This document shows positions 20,791 to 30,129 of a stretch of 64,000 bases of DNA, piece after piece. Made by a program: the position numbers and the translations under genes. The notes under the pieces are model-generated. The model was not told where the DNA came from and searched no databases. It saw only the letters and a list, made by a program, of their open reading frames with translations. Each line of letters opens with the position of its first letter. The stretch's first letter is position 1. Origin of the DNA: Desmonostoc muscorum FACHB-395 (GTDB taxonomy: Bacteria; Cyanobacteriota; Cyanobacteriia; Cyanobacteriales; Nostocaceae); the NCBI RefSeq assembly GCF_014698035.1, contig NZ_JACJSF010000029.1, positions 26,086 to 90,085 on the forward strand. Direction: 5' to 3'.

Positions 20791-23265
20791 CTATCCCTGC
20801 TCAACTTTTGCCACTTCTAGCATTGTCTTTAAAACCGAATCTGGATTCAGACTAATTGAGTCAATTCCTTGTTCAACTAAAAACTGGGCAAATTCTGGAT
20901 AGTCGCTCGGTGCTTGTCCACAAATACCGATTTTGCGATCGCATTTTTTTGCCGCTTCTATGGCCATTTTTACCATTCGTTTCACAGCTGGACTACGTTC
21001 ATCAAACAATCGCGCTACCAATGCCGAATCCCTATCTATCCCCAGTGTCAGTTGAGTTAAATCATTTGAACCAATCGAGAAACCATCAAATACCTCAGCA
21101 AATTCTTCAGCCAGAATCACATTACTGGGTAACTCACACATCACATAAACCTGCAACCCGTTAACGCCCTGCTTTAAACCATTTTTTGCCATCTCTGCCA
21201 AAACCAGTCGCCCTTCATCAGGAGTGCGACAAAAAGGAATCATCGGAATAACATTCGTTAAACCCATCTCTTCCCGTACTCGTTTGAGGGCATGACATTC
21301 TAGGGCAAAAGCTTCTCTGTACCCTTCATCATAGTATCGTGCTGCACCTCGCCAACCTAACATTGGGTTTTCTTCATGGGGTTCAAACTGTCGCCCACCT
21401 AACAAATTCGCATATTCATTACTTTTAAAATCTGACATTCGCACAATCACTGGTTTAGGATAGAATGCTGCGGCAATTCTACCAATGCCTTGAGCTAATT
21501 TATCTACAAAATATTGAGGTTTATCGTCATAAAGTGAGGTAATTTCAGCAATTTTAGCTTTGGCAAATTCATCTTTTAATAATTCATAATGAATCAACGC
21601 CATTGGATGAATTTGGATTTGGTTAGCAATGATAAATTCTGTCCGCGCTAAACCTACGCCATCGTTAGGAATTGCCGATAAACTTAATGCTTCTTGAGGA
21701 TTACCCACATTCATTAAAATTTGAGTATGGGTACGCGGTAAGTTCTCTAAAGCAACTTCTTTAACTTCAAAAGGTAATAAACCTGCATAAACTTTTCCTT
21801 CTTCCCCTTCAGCGCAAGAAATTGTTACCTCTTGACCAGGTTTTAAAATTTCTGTAGCATTACCACATCCCACGATCGCAGGGACACCCAATTCTCGCGC
21901 AATGATTGCTGCATGACACGTTCTACCACCAGAATTGGTGACAATTGCACTGGCGCGTTTCATAATCGGTTCCCAATCGGGATCGGTTCTCTCTGTCACT
22001 AAAACTTCCCCAACTTGAAACTGTTCGAGTTTCTGAACATCTAAAATTAGGCGGGCTTTCCCTTGACTAATAGCTTCTCCAATTGCACTTCCTGTAACCA
22101 GGGGAATTGGGGATTGGGAATTATGGAGTGACGAGTGGGAAGATTTTTCCCCATTTCCTAATACCAACCGATAACTCCGCAACACATTTCCCGCCTTCTG
22201 CGACTGGACGGTTTCGGGACGCGCTTGCACAATAAAAAGTTGATTAGTAATGCCATCTTTTGCCCACTCGATATCCATTGGAGTCAATGTACCGTGGACT
22301 TGAGAATAATGATCTTCAATTAAACACGCCCAACTTCCTAGTTGTAAAATCTCTTCATCACTCAGGGCAAATTTATTTCTTTCGCTGGGGGAAACCGAAA
22401 CATTTTTTGTAAATTTGGAGCCGTCATCATAAATCATTTTCAGTTCTTTACTGCCCAATTTTTTATCGATAATCGGGCGAAAACCAGCTTTTAAAGTTGG
22501 TTTAAAAACACAGTATTCATCGGGATTGACAGACCCCTGGACAACGTTTTCACCTAAACCGTAGGCGGCTGTAATCAGTGCTGCATCCTTAAATCCGGTT
22601 TCTGTGTCAATGGAGAACATCACCCCAGAGGTTGCTAAGTCAGAGCGCACCATTTTTTGCACACCCACAGCCAGAGCAATGCTAAAGTGATCAAATCCCT
22701 TGGTGTGACGGTAAGAAATGGCGCGATCGGTAAATATGGAAGCAAAGCACTTGTGACAAGCTGCTAAAACTCCTTCCACACCGACAACGTTGAGGTAAGT
22801 TTCTTGCTGTCCAGCAAAACTAGCATCGGGAAGGTCTTCAGCGGTGGCGCTAGAACGGACTGCAACATCTGTCTCTGTATGGTACATTTCACAAAGATTT
22901 TGGTAGGCTTTAGCGATCGCCTCTCGCAATTCTACAGGAAATGGGGTGTGGATTAATAGCGATCGCGCTTTTTTCCCACGTTCTCGTAAATTTTTGACAT
23001 CCTCAACATCCAAGTCAGCAAAGAGTTTGCGTAGCTTTGCTTCTAAACCTGCTGATTTGATGAAATGACGATAGGCGTAAGCAGTGGTGGCGAATCCGGT
23101 AGGAACGTTAATCCCTTTAGGCGTTAGCTGTTGAATCATTTCGCCCAGTGAGGCATTTTTACCACCAACTAAGGGGATATCAGCAATACCAACTTCGTCA
23201 AACCACAAGATGAGCGATCGCTCTTGAGCAGATGGAGATAAAGTGCTTTTAGATATTGTAGTCAT
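20791..23265 (-). CDS. ppsA: Phosphoenolpyruvate synthase
   Basis: 824 aa, slightly longer than the usual ~790-800. It makes PEP from pyruvate with ATP, producing AMP and phosphate. The N-terminal nucleotide-binding domain opens with FDEVGIADIPLVGGKNASLGEM. The swivelling phosphohistidine domain has GGRTCHAAIIAREL with the catalytic His near residue 451. The C-terminal PEP-utilising barrel has NEENPML-like HEENPMLGWRG, PMIPFCRTP and GSNDLTQLTLGIDRD. Residues about 369-388, in the linker between the first two domains, are encoded by repeat-like DNA. It faces the glycolytic pyk at a distance, giving the gluconeogenic counterpart. Confidence 0.96.
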   Translation of the reverse strand: MTTISKSTLSPSAQERSLILWFDEVGIADIPLVGGKNASLGEMIQQLTPKGINVPTGFATTAYAYRHFIKSAGLEAKLRKLFADLDVEDVKNLRERGKKARSLLIHTPFPVELREAIAKAYQNLCEMYHTETDVAVRSSATAEDLPDASFAGQQETYLNVVGVEGVLAACHKCFASIFTDRAISYRHTKGFDHFSIALAVGVQKMVRSDLATSGVMFSIDTETGFKDAALITAAYGLGENVVQGSVNPDEYCVFKPTLKAGFRPIIDKKLGSKELKMIYDDGSKFTKNVSVSPSERNKFALSDEEILQLGSWACLIEDHYSQVHGTLTPMDIEWAKDGITNQLFIVQARPETVQSQKAGNVLRSYRLVLGNGEKSSHSSLHNSQSPIPLVTGSAIGEAISQGKARLILDVQKLEQFQVGEVLVTERTDPDWEPIMKRASAIVTNSGGRTCHAAIIARELGVPAIVGCGNATEILKPGQEVTISCAEGEEGKVYAGLLPFEVKEVALENLPRTHTQILMNVGNPQEALSLSAIPNDGVGLARTEFIIANQIQIHPMALIHYELLKDEFAKAKIAEITSLYDDKPQYFVDKLAQGIGRIAAAFYPKPVIVRMSDFKSNEYANLLGGRQFEPHEENPMLGWRGAARYYDEGYREAFALECHALKRVREEMGLTNVIPMIPFCRTPDEGRLVLAEMAKNGLKQGVNGLQVYVMCELPSNVILAEEFAEVFDGFSIGSNDLTQLTLGIDRDSALVARLFDERSPAVKRMVKMAIEAAKKCDRKIGICGQAPSDYPEFAQFLVEQGIDSISLNPDSVLKTMLEVAKVEQG
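22101..22158. repeat. In-frame STRR-like insert inside ppsA
   Basis: GGGGAATTGGGGATTGGGAA (22101-22120) opens the block and TTTTTCCCCATTTCC (22144-22158) closes it, the two pieces being partly complementary. The wording is that of the ATTGGGGA/CCCCATT heptamers found between genes here. It encodes a Ser/His-rich linker. Confidence 0.7.
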
Positions 23266-23442
23266 AATTACCTTTTAAATTTATACTCAATTTGTAAGTG
23301 TGTAACCGTTAGTATATTTTTCCCATCTTTAATTTTAGATTTTTCATTCTGTCGTGTAACTTTAAATTTGGCGATTAAATACAACTTTTTAGTCAATAAA
23401 AGTTAACAATTATTTAGGTTAATAGCTGTATCAAAATACCGG

Positions 23443-23859
23443 ATGCAATACACAATGGCGCAACTAGAACGACTGCTAAAAATGGCAGAAGATGAGTTAA
23501 CTGAGTATAGTACTGATGCCCGCAAAATAGAAAAACTACGGCGGAAAATAGGTTTAACAGTGTCGGCGGCTGAACAGCGACAAGTCAAAGAAGCATTATT
23601 AGTTAATAAGCAATCTTCTAATATAGTTACTCAAATTGTGGAAGAGCAAAGACAAACAGTAGCCTTACCATTTTGGGGAATTGCTGGATTGGGTTTGTTA
23701 TTCGGAATTTCTTTAAATCAACCTTTCTGTTTGTTAGCAGCTATAGTTGGTACTGTATCAGCTTACAGAATTCAAAAATGGGGTTGGCAATTGCAGGCAA
23801 GGAGTCTATTGTTACAAACATTGGAAGATATTGAAGCGCGTATTGCCCAACCTAAATAG
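23443..23859 (+). CDS. Small membrane protein with N-terminal helical region
   Basis: 138 aa, no family recognised. Residues 5-70 are charged and probably coiled-coil (LERLLKMAEDELTEYSTDARKIEKLRRK). Two hydrophobic segments (about 76-92 and 93-107, LPFWGIAGLGLLFGI and CLLAAIVGTVSAY) form a hairpin, then a short amphipathic tail. The ATG at 23455 four codons later is an alternative start. It is divergent from ppsA with a 177-base spacer. Likely a conserved cyanobacterial hypothetical. Confidence 0.65.
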   Translation: MQYTMAQLERLLKMAEDELTEYSTDARKIEKLRRKIGLTVSAAEQRQVKEALLVNKQSSNIVTQIVEEQRQTVALPFWGIAGLGLLFGISLNQPFCLLAAIVGTVSAYRIQKWGWQLQARSLLLQTLEDIEARIAQPK

Positions 23860-24009
23860 ATACACTTTATAAATAAATTATTTATAACGGCTTGTATTCA
23901 AATATACAAATAAATCGATTAGTCATTCTATTGAACCTCGTAAGTACTTAACGATTCTTTTGGGATCACCATAACAAAAAAAATTAGATATTGGATTTGA
24001 TTCAGGTAT

Positions 24010-24747
24010 TTATAATCCTGGTTTGCGTGCAATAAATGCTACATGACCCTTCGACAGAAGGTATTGCCCATAACTACGAGTTGTTTCAACTTGGAAGCCA
24101 ACGCCAGAGAGTTCACTTGCAATAGCTGTTGCTTCGTATAATCGCACGTGGTGTACTTCGTCAGATCGTCTGTAGTGTTCCCCTATCTTACGGAAGCTGA
24201 TAATCCGGCGTGTCAAAATCATTTGCTCTCGATCTTCCGATTTTTCAACTAATACTACCCAGCTTTCTCCTTCAGTGAAACCCTTCATTGTAGTAACTTG
24301 TTCAACTTGCCCTTTTTCGGCAATGTCGAAGATGAATACACCCCCAGGAGTTAAGGCATTATATATGCGCTGAAAAAGCTGAACAAGAATTTGGCAATCG
24401 TTGTCTCGATCAAATAGGTAGCTGATACATTCACTAATGGAGGTGACAGCATTGCATGGCGGAATCTCTGTTTTGAATAGTGAATCGATCCGAAATTCGG
24501 CATCTGGGACTCTTGTTCGTGCAATATTAATCATCGACTCAGAAATATCAACTCCGAGAACACGATAATGAGCCTTAGTAAGTTCTTTTGCCCATAATCC
24601 GCTACCACAACCCAAGTCAACCACTAGTCCATCATGTATTTTGTTTTGAGCGAGGATTTCTAAAATGCCGGGAGCGGATTTGAGAGCGAAGTCACGGAAA
24701 CCGTCATCATGAATAAATGCAAGGTCTTCTTTGTACCATTCATTCAT
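24010..24747 (-). CDS. Class I SAM-dependent methyltransferase
   Basis: 245 aa. The SAM-binding motif I is GLVVDLGCGSGLWAKELTK (about 41-59), the acidic motif II LGVDISESMINIAR follows, and GGVFIFDIAEKG is motif IV. This is the Methyltransf_25/UbiE-like fold; the substrate cannot be told from sequence. It is alone, with a repeat-bearing spacer upstream. Confidence 0.85.
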   Translation of the reverse strand: MNEWYKEDLAFIHDDGFRDFALKSAPGILEILAQNKIHDGLVVDLGCGSGLWAKELTKAHYRVLGVDISESMINIARTRVPDAEFRIDSLFKTEIPPCNAVTSISECISYLFDRDNDCQILVQLFQRIYNALTPGGVFIFDIAEKGQVEQVTTMKGFTEGESWVVLVEKSEDREQMILTRRIISFRKIGEHYRRSDEVHHVRLYEATAIASELSGVGFQVETTRSYGQYLLSKGHVAFIARKPGL

Positions 24748-24863
24748 ATTGCTTAGAGGCTATGTTATAAATTTTTTGGGGCTAAATTCATATTACGAGC
24801 CTAAGACTAGCCCTTTCAAGGTGCGTAAAAATTTGGTAAATAGATTTCTCTTTAAGCTCTATA

Positions 24864-24933
24864 CTCTGTGTCCTCTGCGCCTCTGTGGTTAGAAAAAATA
24901 CTTTTAAACCGCAGAGGCACAGAGATCGCTGAG
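24864..24933. repeat. Palindromic dispersed repeat (CTCTGCGCCTCTGTGGTT family)
   Basis: Arms CTCTGTG...CTCTGTGGTT (24864-24890) and AACCGCAGAGG...CTGAG (24907-24933) are complementary around an A/T-rich loop. It is the intergenic counterpart of the repeat found in frame in lnt at 9597-9658. Confidence 0.85.
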
Positions 24934-24988
24934 AAAAAATAAGAGATTTTACGATCCCACTATGGTAATTTTATTTTTACTTTATCAA

Positions 24989-25732
24989 TTACCTCTTCAC
25001 AGAAATTGTGTAACTAGGTAGATGTGAGGCATCTGTTTGAGTTTTTACAAGTCGCCAGTCATTATCTATATATAAATGCTGAAATACTTGAGAAGGTGCT
25101 AAGGATGTTTTTTTTAAATAATTTGTATGATTTATCTCTATATTTTCTAATTCGAGAGCTTTCGGTAAAGCTAATTTTGACGCATTTAGTTTGACTTTAG
25201 TGTTAAGCACATCAGTAAACCAGGTGTAGACTGATTCTAAATTTAGAGGAATTTCTCTATTTTTAAAAGCCTGAAATCTATCAATATTTTGAAGATACCA
25301 TTTACCATTTTGAACTCCATATTTTTGGATTACCATGAAATCATAAGCTGGTAATATTGAGCTAAAACTCTGGGATAAATACGGGTCTTTCCCCATTATA
25401 TAGCGAGCGACACTCGCACAGTAACCATCATGCTGAAAAATTTGAAAAGACTGTTCTTGTATTCTTTTCGGTAAACTTTCATGAAATGAAATGGTAGACC
25501 ATATTGGTGTCCAAACACCCACCAAAAGGCGTAATTGTTCCGTAACGCTGAAAACAGGATTGTGTTGGCTCAATTTTATAAAATAGGGAAGTAATTCAGT
25601 TTTATAAAATTTAATTTCGTCATTTGAAGTTCCTGATTTTTGTCCTTGAACTCGTGCCAAAATCTCATTTTTAAATTTTACTTTTTTGGGAGCGCTTAAT
25701 TGATTTTTTAGCAAGAGTTCAAACATCACCAT
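24989..25732 (-). CDS. Unknown protein, possibly fibrillin/PAP-like
   Basis: 247 aa, soluble, with no signal peptide. The segment EQLRLLVGVWTPIWSTISF (about 63-81) weakly recalls the opening of the plastid-lipid-associated (fibrillin) fold, where L-G-x-W-x-L-x-Y is conserved, and the C-terminal HLYIDNDWRLVKTQTDA could be its last strands. The match is too weak to name. It is preceded by a 677-base spacer full of mobile repeats, and base composition is more A/T-rich than in neighbouring housekeeping genes. Confidence 0.6.
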   Translation of the reverse strand: MVMFELLLKNQLSAPKKVKFKNEILARVQGQKSGTSNDEIKFYKTELLPYFIKLSQHNPVFSVTEQLRLLVGVWTPIWSTISFHESLPKRIQEQSFQIFQHDGYCASVARYIMGKDPYLSQSFSSILPAYDFMVIQKYGVQNGKWYLQNIDRFQAFKNREIPLNLESVYTWFTDVLNTKVKLNASKLALPKALELENIEINHTNYLKKTSLAPSQVFQHLYIDNDWRLVKTQTDASHLPSYTISVKR

Positions 25733-25753
25733 TTACCTTTTTCTCATTTTTTT

Positions 25754-25887
25754 AACGTGAGTTCGATGAACCTCTCCCTCTCCGAAACAGAAAGGGAGGA
25801 GCAACGAAAAATTCAGCTTTTTGCTCCCCTCTCCGTGTCGGAGAGGGGTTGGGGGAGAGGTCAAATAAGACTTGTCGAACTCACGTT
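25754..25887. mobile_element. MITE-like element with AACGTGAGTTCGA ends
   Basis: AACGTGAGTTCGA (25754-25766) and TCGAACTCACGTT (25875-25887) are perfect 13-bp inverted ends of a 134-bp element with no coding capacity. The interior is itself an inverted repeat of CCTCTCC and GGAGAGG tracts. Both flanks are runs of T, so a target duplication cannot be measured. Confidence 0.75.
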
Positions 25888-26238
25888 TTTTTTAGATGAC
25901 TTGGTAAGAATTAAAAACTGGTAATTTTAGTACTTATGCAGGTATCATCTATTCTTTTAACCTGTAAGAGGTAGAGCTTTTTCGCTCCTGCCTTTGACAG
26001 TTTTAAGGTGTTTATGTGCTTGATACTATCTATTCTTACCCATAAAATGGTGTGATCTAGATCACTGCAAACTAAAATATATTGAAAAAGCATTTAGAAA
26101 TTAGATCATTGCATACATAAATTTATAGCGGCGACTCTCTGAGAACGTCAAAGACGAAACCGCAAAGCACAAGAAGGGTTATTAATTCACAAAAAATAAA
26201 GTGTGAAGGAGCAAAATTTTTATCCTTCACACTTCATT

Positions 26239-26384
26239 CTGACTTTTCACGGCATCTGGAAAACCTCTCTCTAAATCTCTCTCCTAAAAGGAGAGAGACT
26301 TTGAATTTTCCCCCTTCCCGCGTCGGGAAGGGGGTTAGGGGGTTAGGTTTTTGGTAGACTTTTCCACATAACGTGAAAAATCAG
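26239..26384. mobile_element. MITE with 10-bp target-site duplication
   Basis: 146 bp. The ends are CTGACTTTTCACG (26239-26251) and CGTGAAAAATCAG (26372-26384), 13 bp inverted with one mismatch. The element is flanked by an exact duplication ACACTTCATT (26229-26238 and 26385-26394). The interior has CTCTCTCC/GGAGAGAG and CCCTTCCCGCGTCGGGAAGGG hairpins and no reading frame. CTGA ends and a 9-10-bp duplication are seen with IS4-type transposases, so such an enzyme may mobilise it; that is inference. Confidence 0.85.
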
Positions 26385-26409
26385 ACACTTCATTGTTGAT
26401 TTGAAATTT

Positions 26410-28338
26410 CTACGATTCTCTTCCCGATGCCCAAGTATCACGCCATTTTACAGTGCCTTCTTTCGCAATCACCCAGCGACGATTGACCAAATTTTCCCGC
26501 AGAGGCGATCGCCCTTCCCGCCACATGGCATATTTATAAGCAATCAGCTTACCAGCGCTTTCATCAAAGGGAATCTCAGCAGACCAAGTATTTGAGTTGA
26601 TGTACTCCAAAGGATATGCTTTGCTGATATCCCAGTTACCCAACTCAGGGCAATCTCCTGTCACCACAATGATTTCACCGGGTTGAGTATCCACACCATT
26701 GAGTTGAACGCGCACAATTGTCTGTGCTTTGATCCGTTCCCCAACGTGGCTGAAAACAAGCACTCCCCGTTCTTCTAATACTAGGTTATAAATCTTGCCG
26801 TCTTTTACTTCATACTTATTGCGAGTCACTACGCAAGTATGCTCACCATCGGGTAATTCTGTTTCTACTTCTGGGAGAGTAACTTCCCCTCCCCGGTTTA
26901 AAGCTACAAAACACAGAGAATCACGATAGCGGCGGACATAACAGTAAACATCGGCGGTCAAGTATTTCTGCCAATGGCTACCCATTGATATAGCAGGATT
27001 TAGCCGCCGTAAACCAGACAGCAACCGAATGCAACGATAAACCTCACTATCGGTATCCCAATTTTCCATCATTGGGCGGTTATATGGGTCATTACCGCCA
27101 TCAGTATCGTTATGTAAATACTGTTCTGTGCCGTAATATATACAGGGAATACCGCGAGATGTCATAATTAAGGCGATCGCAACCTTCAACATCGCTGGAT
27201 CGGGATTCAGCGATTGGAAGCGGCACATATCATGGTTATCGATGAAGGTAACTAACTCTGTTGCCCCGTTATAGCGATAATCCTGGTCAAAAATGTATTG
27301 AATTGTTTGGAATCCCAGTTCTGAACCTTGGCCCAATGCGGCTCGAATTGCCACACATAGCCCAAAGTCTAGAAGTGTCATGCCTGAGTGGTTAACAAAT
27401 TCCACCGAGCGATCGTCACTCGGATTACTATAAATCCATTCACCAAAAATAAATACATCTGGTTTGTGATTGGTCATCTCGCCAGTGAATTCTTGCCAAA
27501 ACCAAATCGGCATGTGCTTGACAGTATCAACCCGCAGTGCATCCACACCTCTGTCTAGCCATTGTTTAATTGCTGACTTAATATACTGCCGATATTCTGT
27601 ATTATTTTCATTAAAGGTTGCAAGACCTGCTAGTTCACAATTCTGTACTTGCCAATCGTCTTCCCAGTTTTGCACTTCACCATAATGGTGATACCAATTA
27701 TTGACATCATTATTGAAGTCAGCAATTTTAACGCCATCATCATACAATTCACCTTTACTACCACTGGTATCAGGGCTGCTGTGGTTGCAGACAATATCCA
27801 GCACCAGCTTCATATTCCGCTTGTGCAGTTCTGTAATTAATCGATCAAAGGTCGTATTTTTTTCTTCTTGGGTAGCATTTAAAGAAGGATTCTCTCCATC
27901 AGCAATGTAGCGAGGATTAATCCGCTTAAAGTCTTTTGTCCAATACCCATGCATCGCCGCATTGCTAATAAATAACTCTTCTACTTGCTCGAATAGTGGA
28001 GTTAGCCAAAGGGCGGTAACTCCCATATTTTTGAGATAATCTAACTTATCGATGACACCTTGCAAGTCACCACCCCAGTACTTACCCCATTCTTGTCTAT
28101 TGGGATCGTAGAGTTCTGAATTTTCACCTTCGCTGTTATCTGGATCGCCATCATAAAAGCGATCTACCACCAGAAAGTAAATGGTTTCTTGGCGAAATTC
28201 AATATCTCTGGTGTAAAGAAACTCTAGGTCAATCTCGGTTTCTGATGGTGGCGTTTCTATAATAGCGTCTACTTTTTCTTGTGCAGAATCAACTTTGTAT
28301 TGATCTGGGGAAAACTGAGATGGAGGGGTTTTTACCAT
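26410..28338 (-). CDS. GH13 alpha-amylase-family enzyme with C-terminal CBM20
   Basis: 642 aa. It hydrolyses or rearranges alpha-1,4-glucans, probably glycogen or maltodextrin. The GH13 regions are in order: DIVCNHSS (181-188), GVDALRVDTVKH with nucleophile D271, FIFGEW with acid/base E300, and FIDNHD with D370. The C-terminal ~100 residues (TIVRVQLNGVDTQPGEIIVV, CPELGNWDISKAYPL, then YKYAMW) are a CBM20 starch-binding domain, unusual outside secreted amylases. No signal peptide is visible; the N-terminal ~45 residues look like a flexible lead, so the enzyme may be cytoplasmic. It stands alone between two large spacers. Confidence 0.92.
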   Translation of the reverse strand: MVKTPPSQFSPDQYKVDSAQEKVDAIIETPPSETEIDLEFLYTRDIEFRQETIYFLVVDRFYDGDPDNSEGENSELYDPNRQEWGKYWGGDLQGVIDKLDYLKNMGVTALWLTPLFEQVEELFISNAAMHGYWTKDFKRINPRYIADGENPSLNATQEEKNTTFDRLITELHKRNMKLVLDIVCNHSSPDTSGSKGELYDDGVKIADFNNDVNNWYHHYGEVQNWEDDWQVQNCELAGLATFNENNTEYRQYIKSAIKQWLDRGVDALRVDTVKHMPIWFWQEFTGEMTNHKPDVFIFGEWIYSNPSDDRSVEFVNHSGMTLLDFGLCVAIRAALGQGSELGFQTIQYIFDQDYRYNGATELVTFIDNHDMCRFQSLNPDPAMLKVAIALIMTSRGIPCIYYGTEQYLHNDTDGGNDPYNRPMMENWDTDSEVYRCIRLLSGLRRLNPAISMGSHWQKYLTADVYCYVRRYRDSLCFVALNRGGEVTLPEVETELPDGEHTCVVTRNKYEVKDGKIYNLVLEERGVLVFSHVGERIKAQTIVRVQLNGVDTQPGEIIVVTGDCPELGNWDISKAYPLEYINSNTWSAEIPFDESAGKLIAYKYAMWREGRSPLRENLVNRRWVIAKEGTVKWRDTWASGRES

Positions 28339-28817
28339 AAAAAACTCAAAATTTTATGTAATTTACATTTGTAGAACTAACAGTACAAACGCTTTGGCTA
28401 TTGTGTGTCGCTACAGACATCGGTATTGTGACATCCTGCCCACGGTATAGGTATCTATCGCTAGCTAGTTTATAATTCTATCGATAGATATAATTCATCT
28501 GCTAGAGGATAAAAATAAAGAAATATAGCATTTATTAACGATAATTGCTTAATAACAAAAATTTACAATATTTAATTAAGTTGACCTGTGGTAAAAATTG
28601 AGCCTAACTCGTGTTTAAGTGTATATTCGACAACAGATTTGAGAACATCTCAATTCTTTGGAGATTAGCTGTCAACAAGATTTTGTTACACCTGAGCAAT
28701 ATTGAGTAGACCAAGCATTAGCCAACTTTTTCTCTAGAAGATTCGCTCCATTGGTAAACTGACCATTGTCACTTTCAATCTTTTTTTACTGTTGAGGAAT
28801 TAATTTAGGTAGCAATT
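28339..28817. other. Divergent amylase-TerB-like intergenic region
   Basis: A 479-base spacer, A/T-rich, between outward-facing genes. It holds an A/T palindrome around TCTATCGATAGA (28482-28493) and nothing else recognised. Promoters for both genes must lie here. Confidence 0.35.
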
Positions 28818-29870
28818 ATGACCAAGTATGACAAGGTTTTTAACTCACCAAAGACATCAGAGGAATCACTAAGTCCAGAGGAAGCGGTAGCGGCGATCGC
28901 AACTGTCACTGCGATCGCTGATTCCATGATTGAAGATGTAGATGCAGAAAGTTTAGCGGGTATCCTCTGGGAATTCGAGGTTTTCGAAGAATACTCAGAA
29001 GATGAAATCGCCGAAATAGTTGATAGACTCCTAGCCATTGCAGAAGAGGAAGGAATTGGCCCCCTGTTTAATGCTGCTAAAGTATCTCTCTCAGAAGAAT
29101 TAGTGCTGGATGGTTTTGCAGCTGGGGTAATAGTGCTTTTAGACGATGAACTTGCGATCTCCAAACCAAAACAAGCCTACCTCAAAAAGCTACAAGCAGC
29201 CTTAGACCTGGAAGATGAAGAAGCAGAGGAAATTATTAAGGAGGTAATTGCAGCCTTTAAAGAAGCAGAAGAGGAGGAATATGCAGATGACGACGATGAT
29301 GAGACAGTAGTCATAGAAGATTTCAGCGAACAGACATATCAATCCCCTTTAGGTAATTTTACCGTGCCAATTCCGGTTGATCCCCAGCAGGGCGGTAGAA
29401 TTCAAAGCCAGGAAGGAGTAGTTGGCTTTTCTGATGACATCGGTACTTTATTGAGAATCGATTATTATCCTTTCCCTCTAGAACAGTTAGAGGAACTGGA
29501 GTCTGTTGGACAAGAAGAATATTTACAAACAATTTTAGTAGATAAATATGTACCCCAAGCGATTTTTGCCAATGTACCAGATGCTTCTGTGGAGTACACC
29601 GAATATCTAGAAGATACTTTGCGAGGCGCTTACTATGTGCTAATTGATATGCCCAAAGGTTCGACAATTTCTAAGCAAGAAAATAATGGAACTGCGATCA
29701 GATTAGATGCGTACCGGGGTCTGCTCACCTTTATCAGTGGTGAATTTTTGTATATAGTTAGTAGTCAGCACAGCTTTCTTGACGGCGAAACTCCCGATTC
29801 CCTTGAAGAAGAAGCTGAAGACATTAAGGAGAGTATTTTAGAGTTTGTTGAGACTATAGAGTTTAACTAA
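28818..29870 (+). CDS. Acidic two-domain protein with TerB-like N-terminus
   Basis: 350 aa, strongly acidic. Residues about 20-145 form an all-alpha repeat with paired acidic motifs (IEDVDAESLAGILWEFEVF, then LLDDELAISKPKQAYLKKL), resembling the TerB/DUF533 tellurite-resistance fold. A D/E-rich linker (EEEEYADDDDDETVV, about 150-165) joins to a C-terminal alpha/beta domain (about 172-350) starting YQSPLGNFTVPIPVDPQ, which is not recognised. TerB proteins are cytosolic and thought to bind metal ions or membranes; a role here is not established. It is not in a ter operon. Confidence 0.7.
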   Translation: MTKYDKVFNSPKTSEESLSPEEAVAAIATVTAIADSMIEDVDAESLAGILWEFEVFEEYSEDEIAEIVDRLLAIAEEEGIGPLFNAAKVSLSEELVLDGFAAGVIVLLDDELAISKPKQAYLKKLQAALDLEDEEAEEIIKEVIAAFKEAEEEEYADDDDDETVVIEDFSEQTYQSPLGNFTVPIPVDPQQGGRIQSQEGVVGFSDDIGTLLRIDYYPFPLEQLEELESVGQEEYLQTILVDKYVPQAIFANVPDASVEYTEYLEDTLRGAYYVLIDMPKGSTISKQENNGTAIRLDAYRGLLTFISGEFLYIVSSQHSFLDGETPDSLEEEAEDIKESILEFVETIEFN

Positions 29871-29888
29871 TGCAGCATTTGATTGATT

Positions 29889-30000
29889 GGCGTTGCTGAA
29901 TTCCGGTATGAAAATGATTTTACGTAATTTCAAAACCCTTGTAAAGAAGTTGCAATGCAACGTCTTTATACCAAAATTCATATATTTAATCAGCAACACC
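29889..30000. mobile_element. MITE-like element with GGYGTTGCTGAWT ends
   Basis: 112 bp. GGCGTTGCTGAATT... at the left (29889-29912) and ...AATCAGCAACACC at the right (29977-30000) are imperfect 24-bp inverted ends, each closing with TATGAA/TTCATA. The interior TTGCAATGCAACGTC hairpin belongs to the window's AGACG palindrome family. GATT flanks both sides, a possible short target duplication. Confidence 0.7.
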
Positions 30001-30129
30001 GATTCATTCATCGCAAATTAAATTTGGCAATACCTACATTGGTAATGTGTCGGCTTACATTAGATATCTGGTAAAAAAGAATGTAGAGAAGTATTGCCAC
30101 TGCTATCTCTCTACATGGGTTCTGAATAA

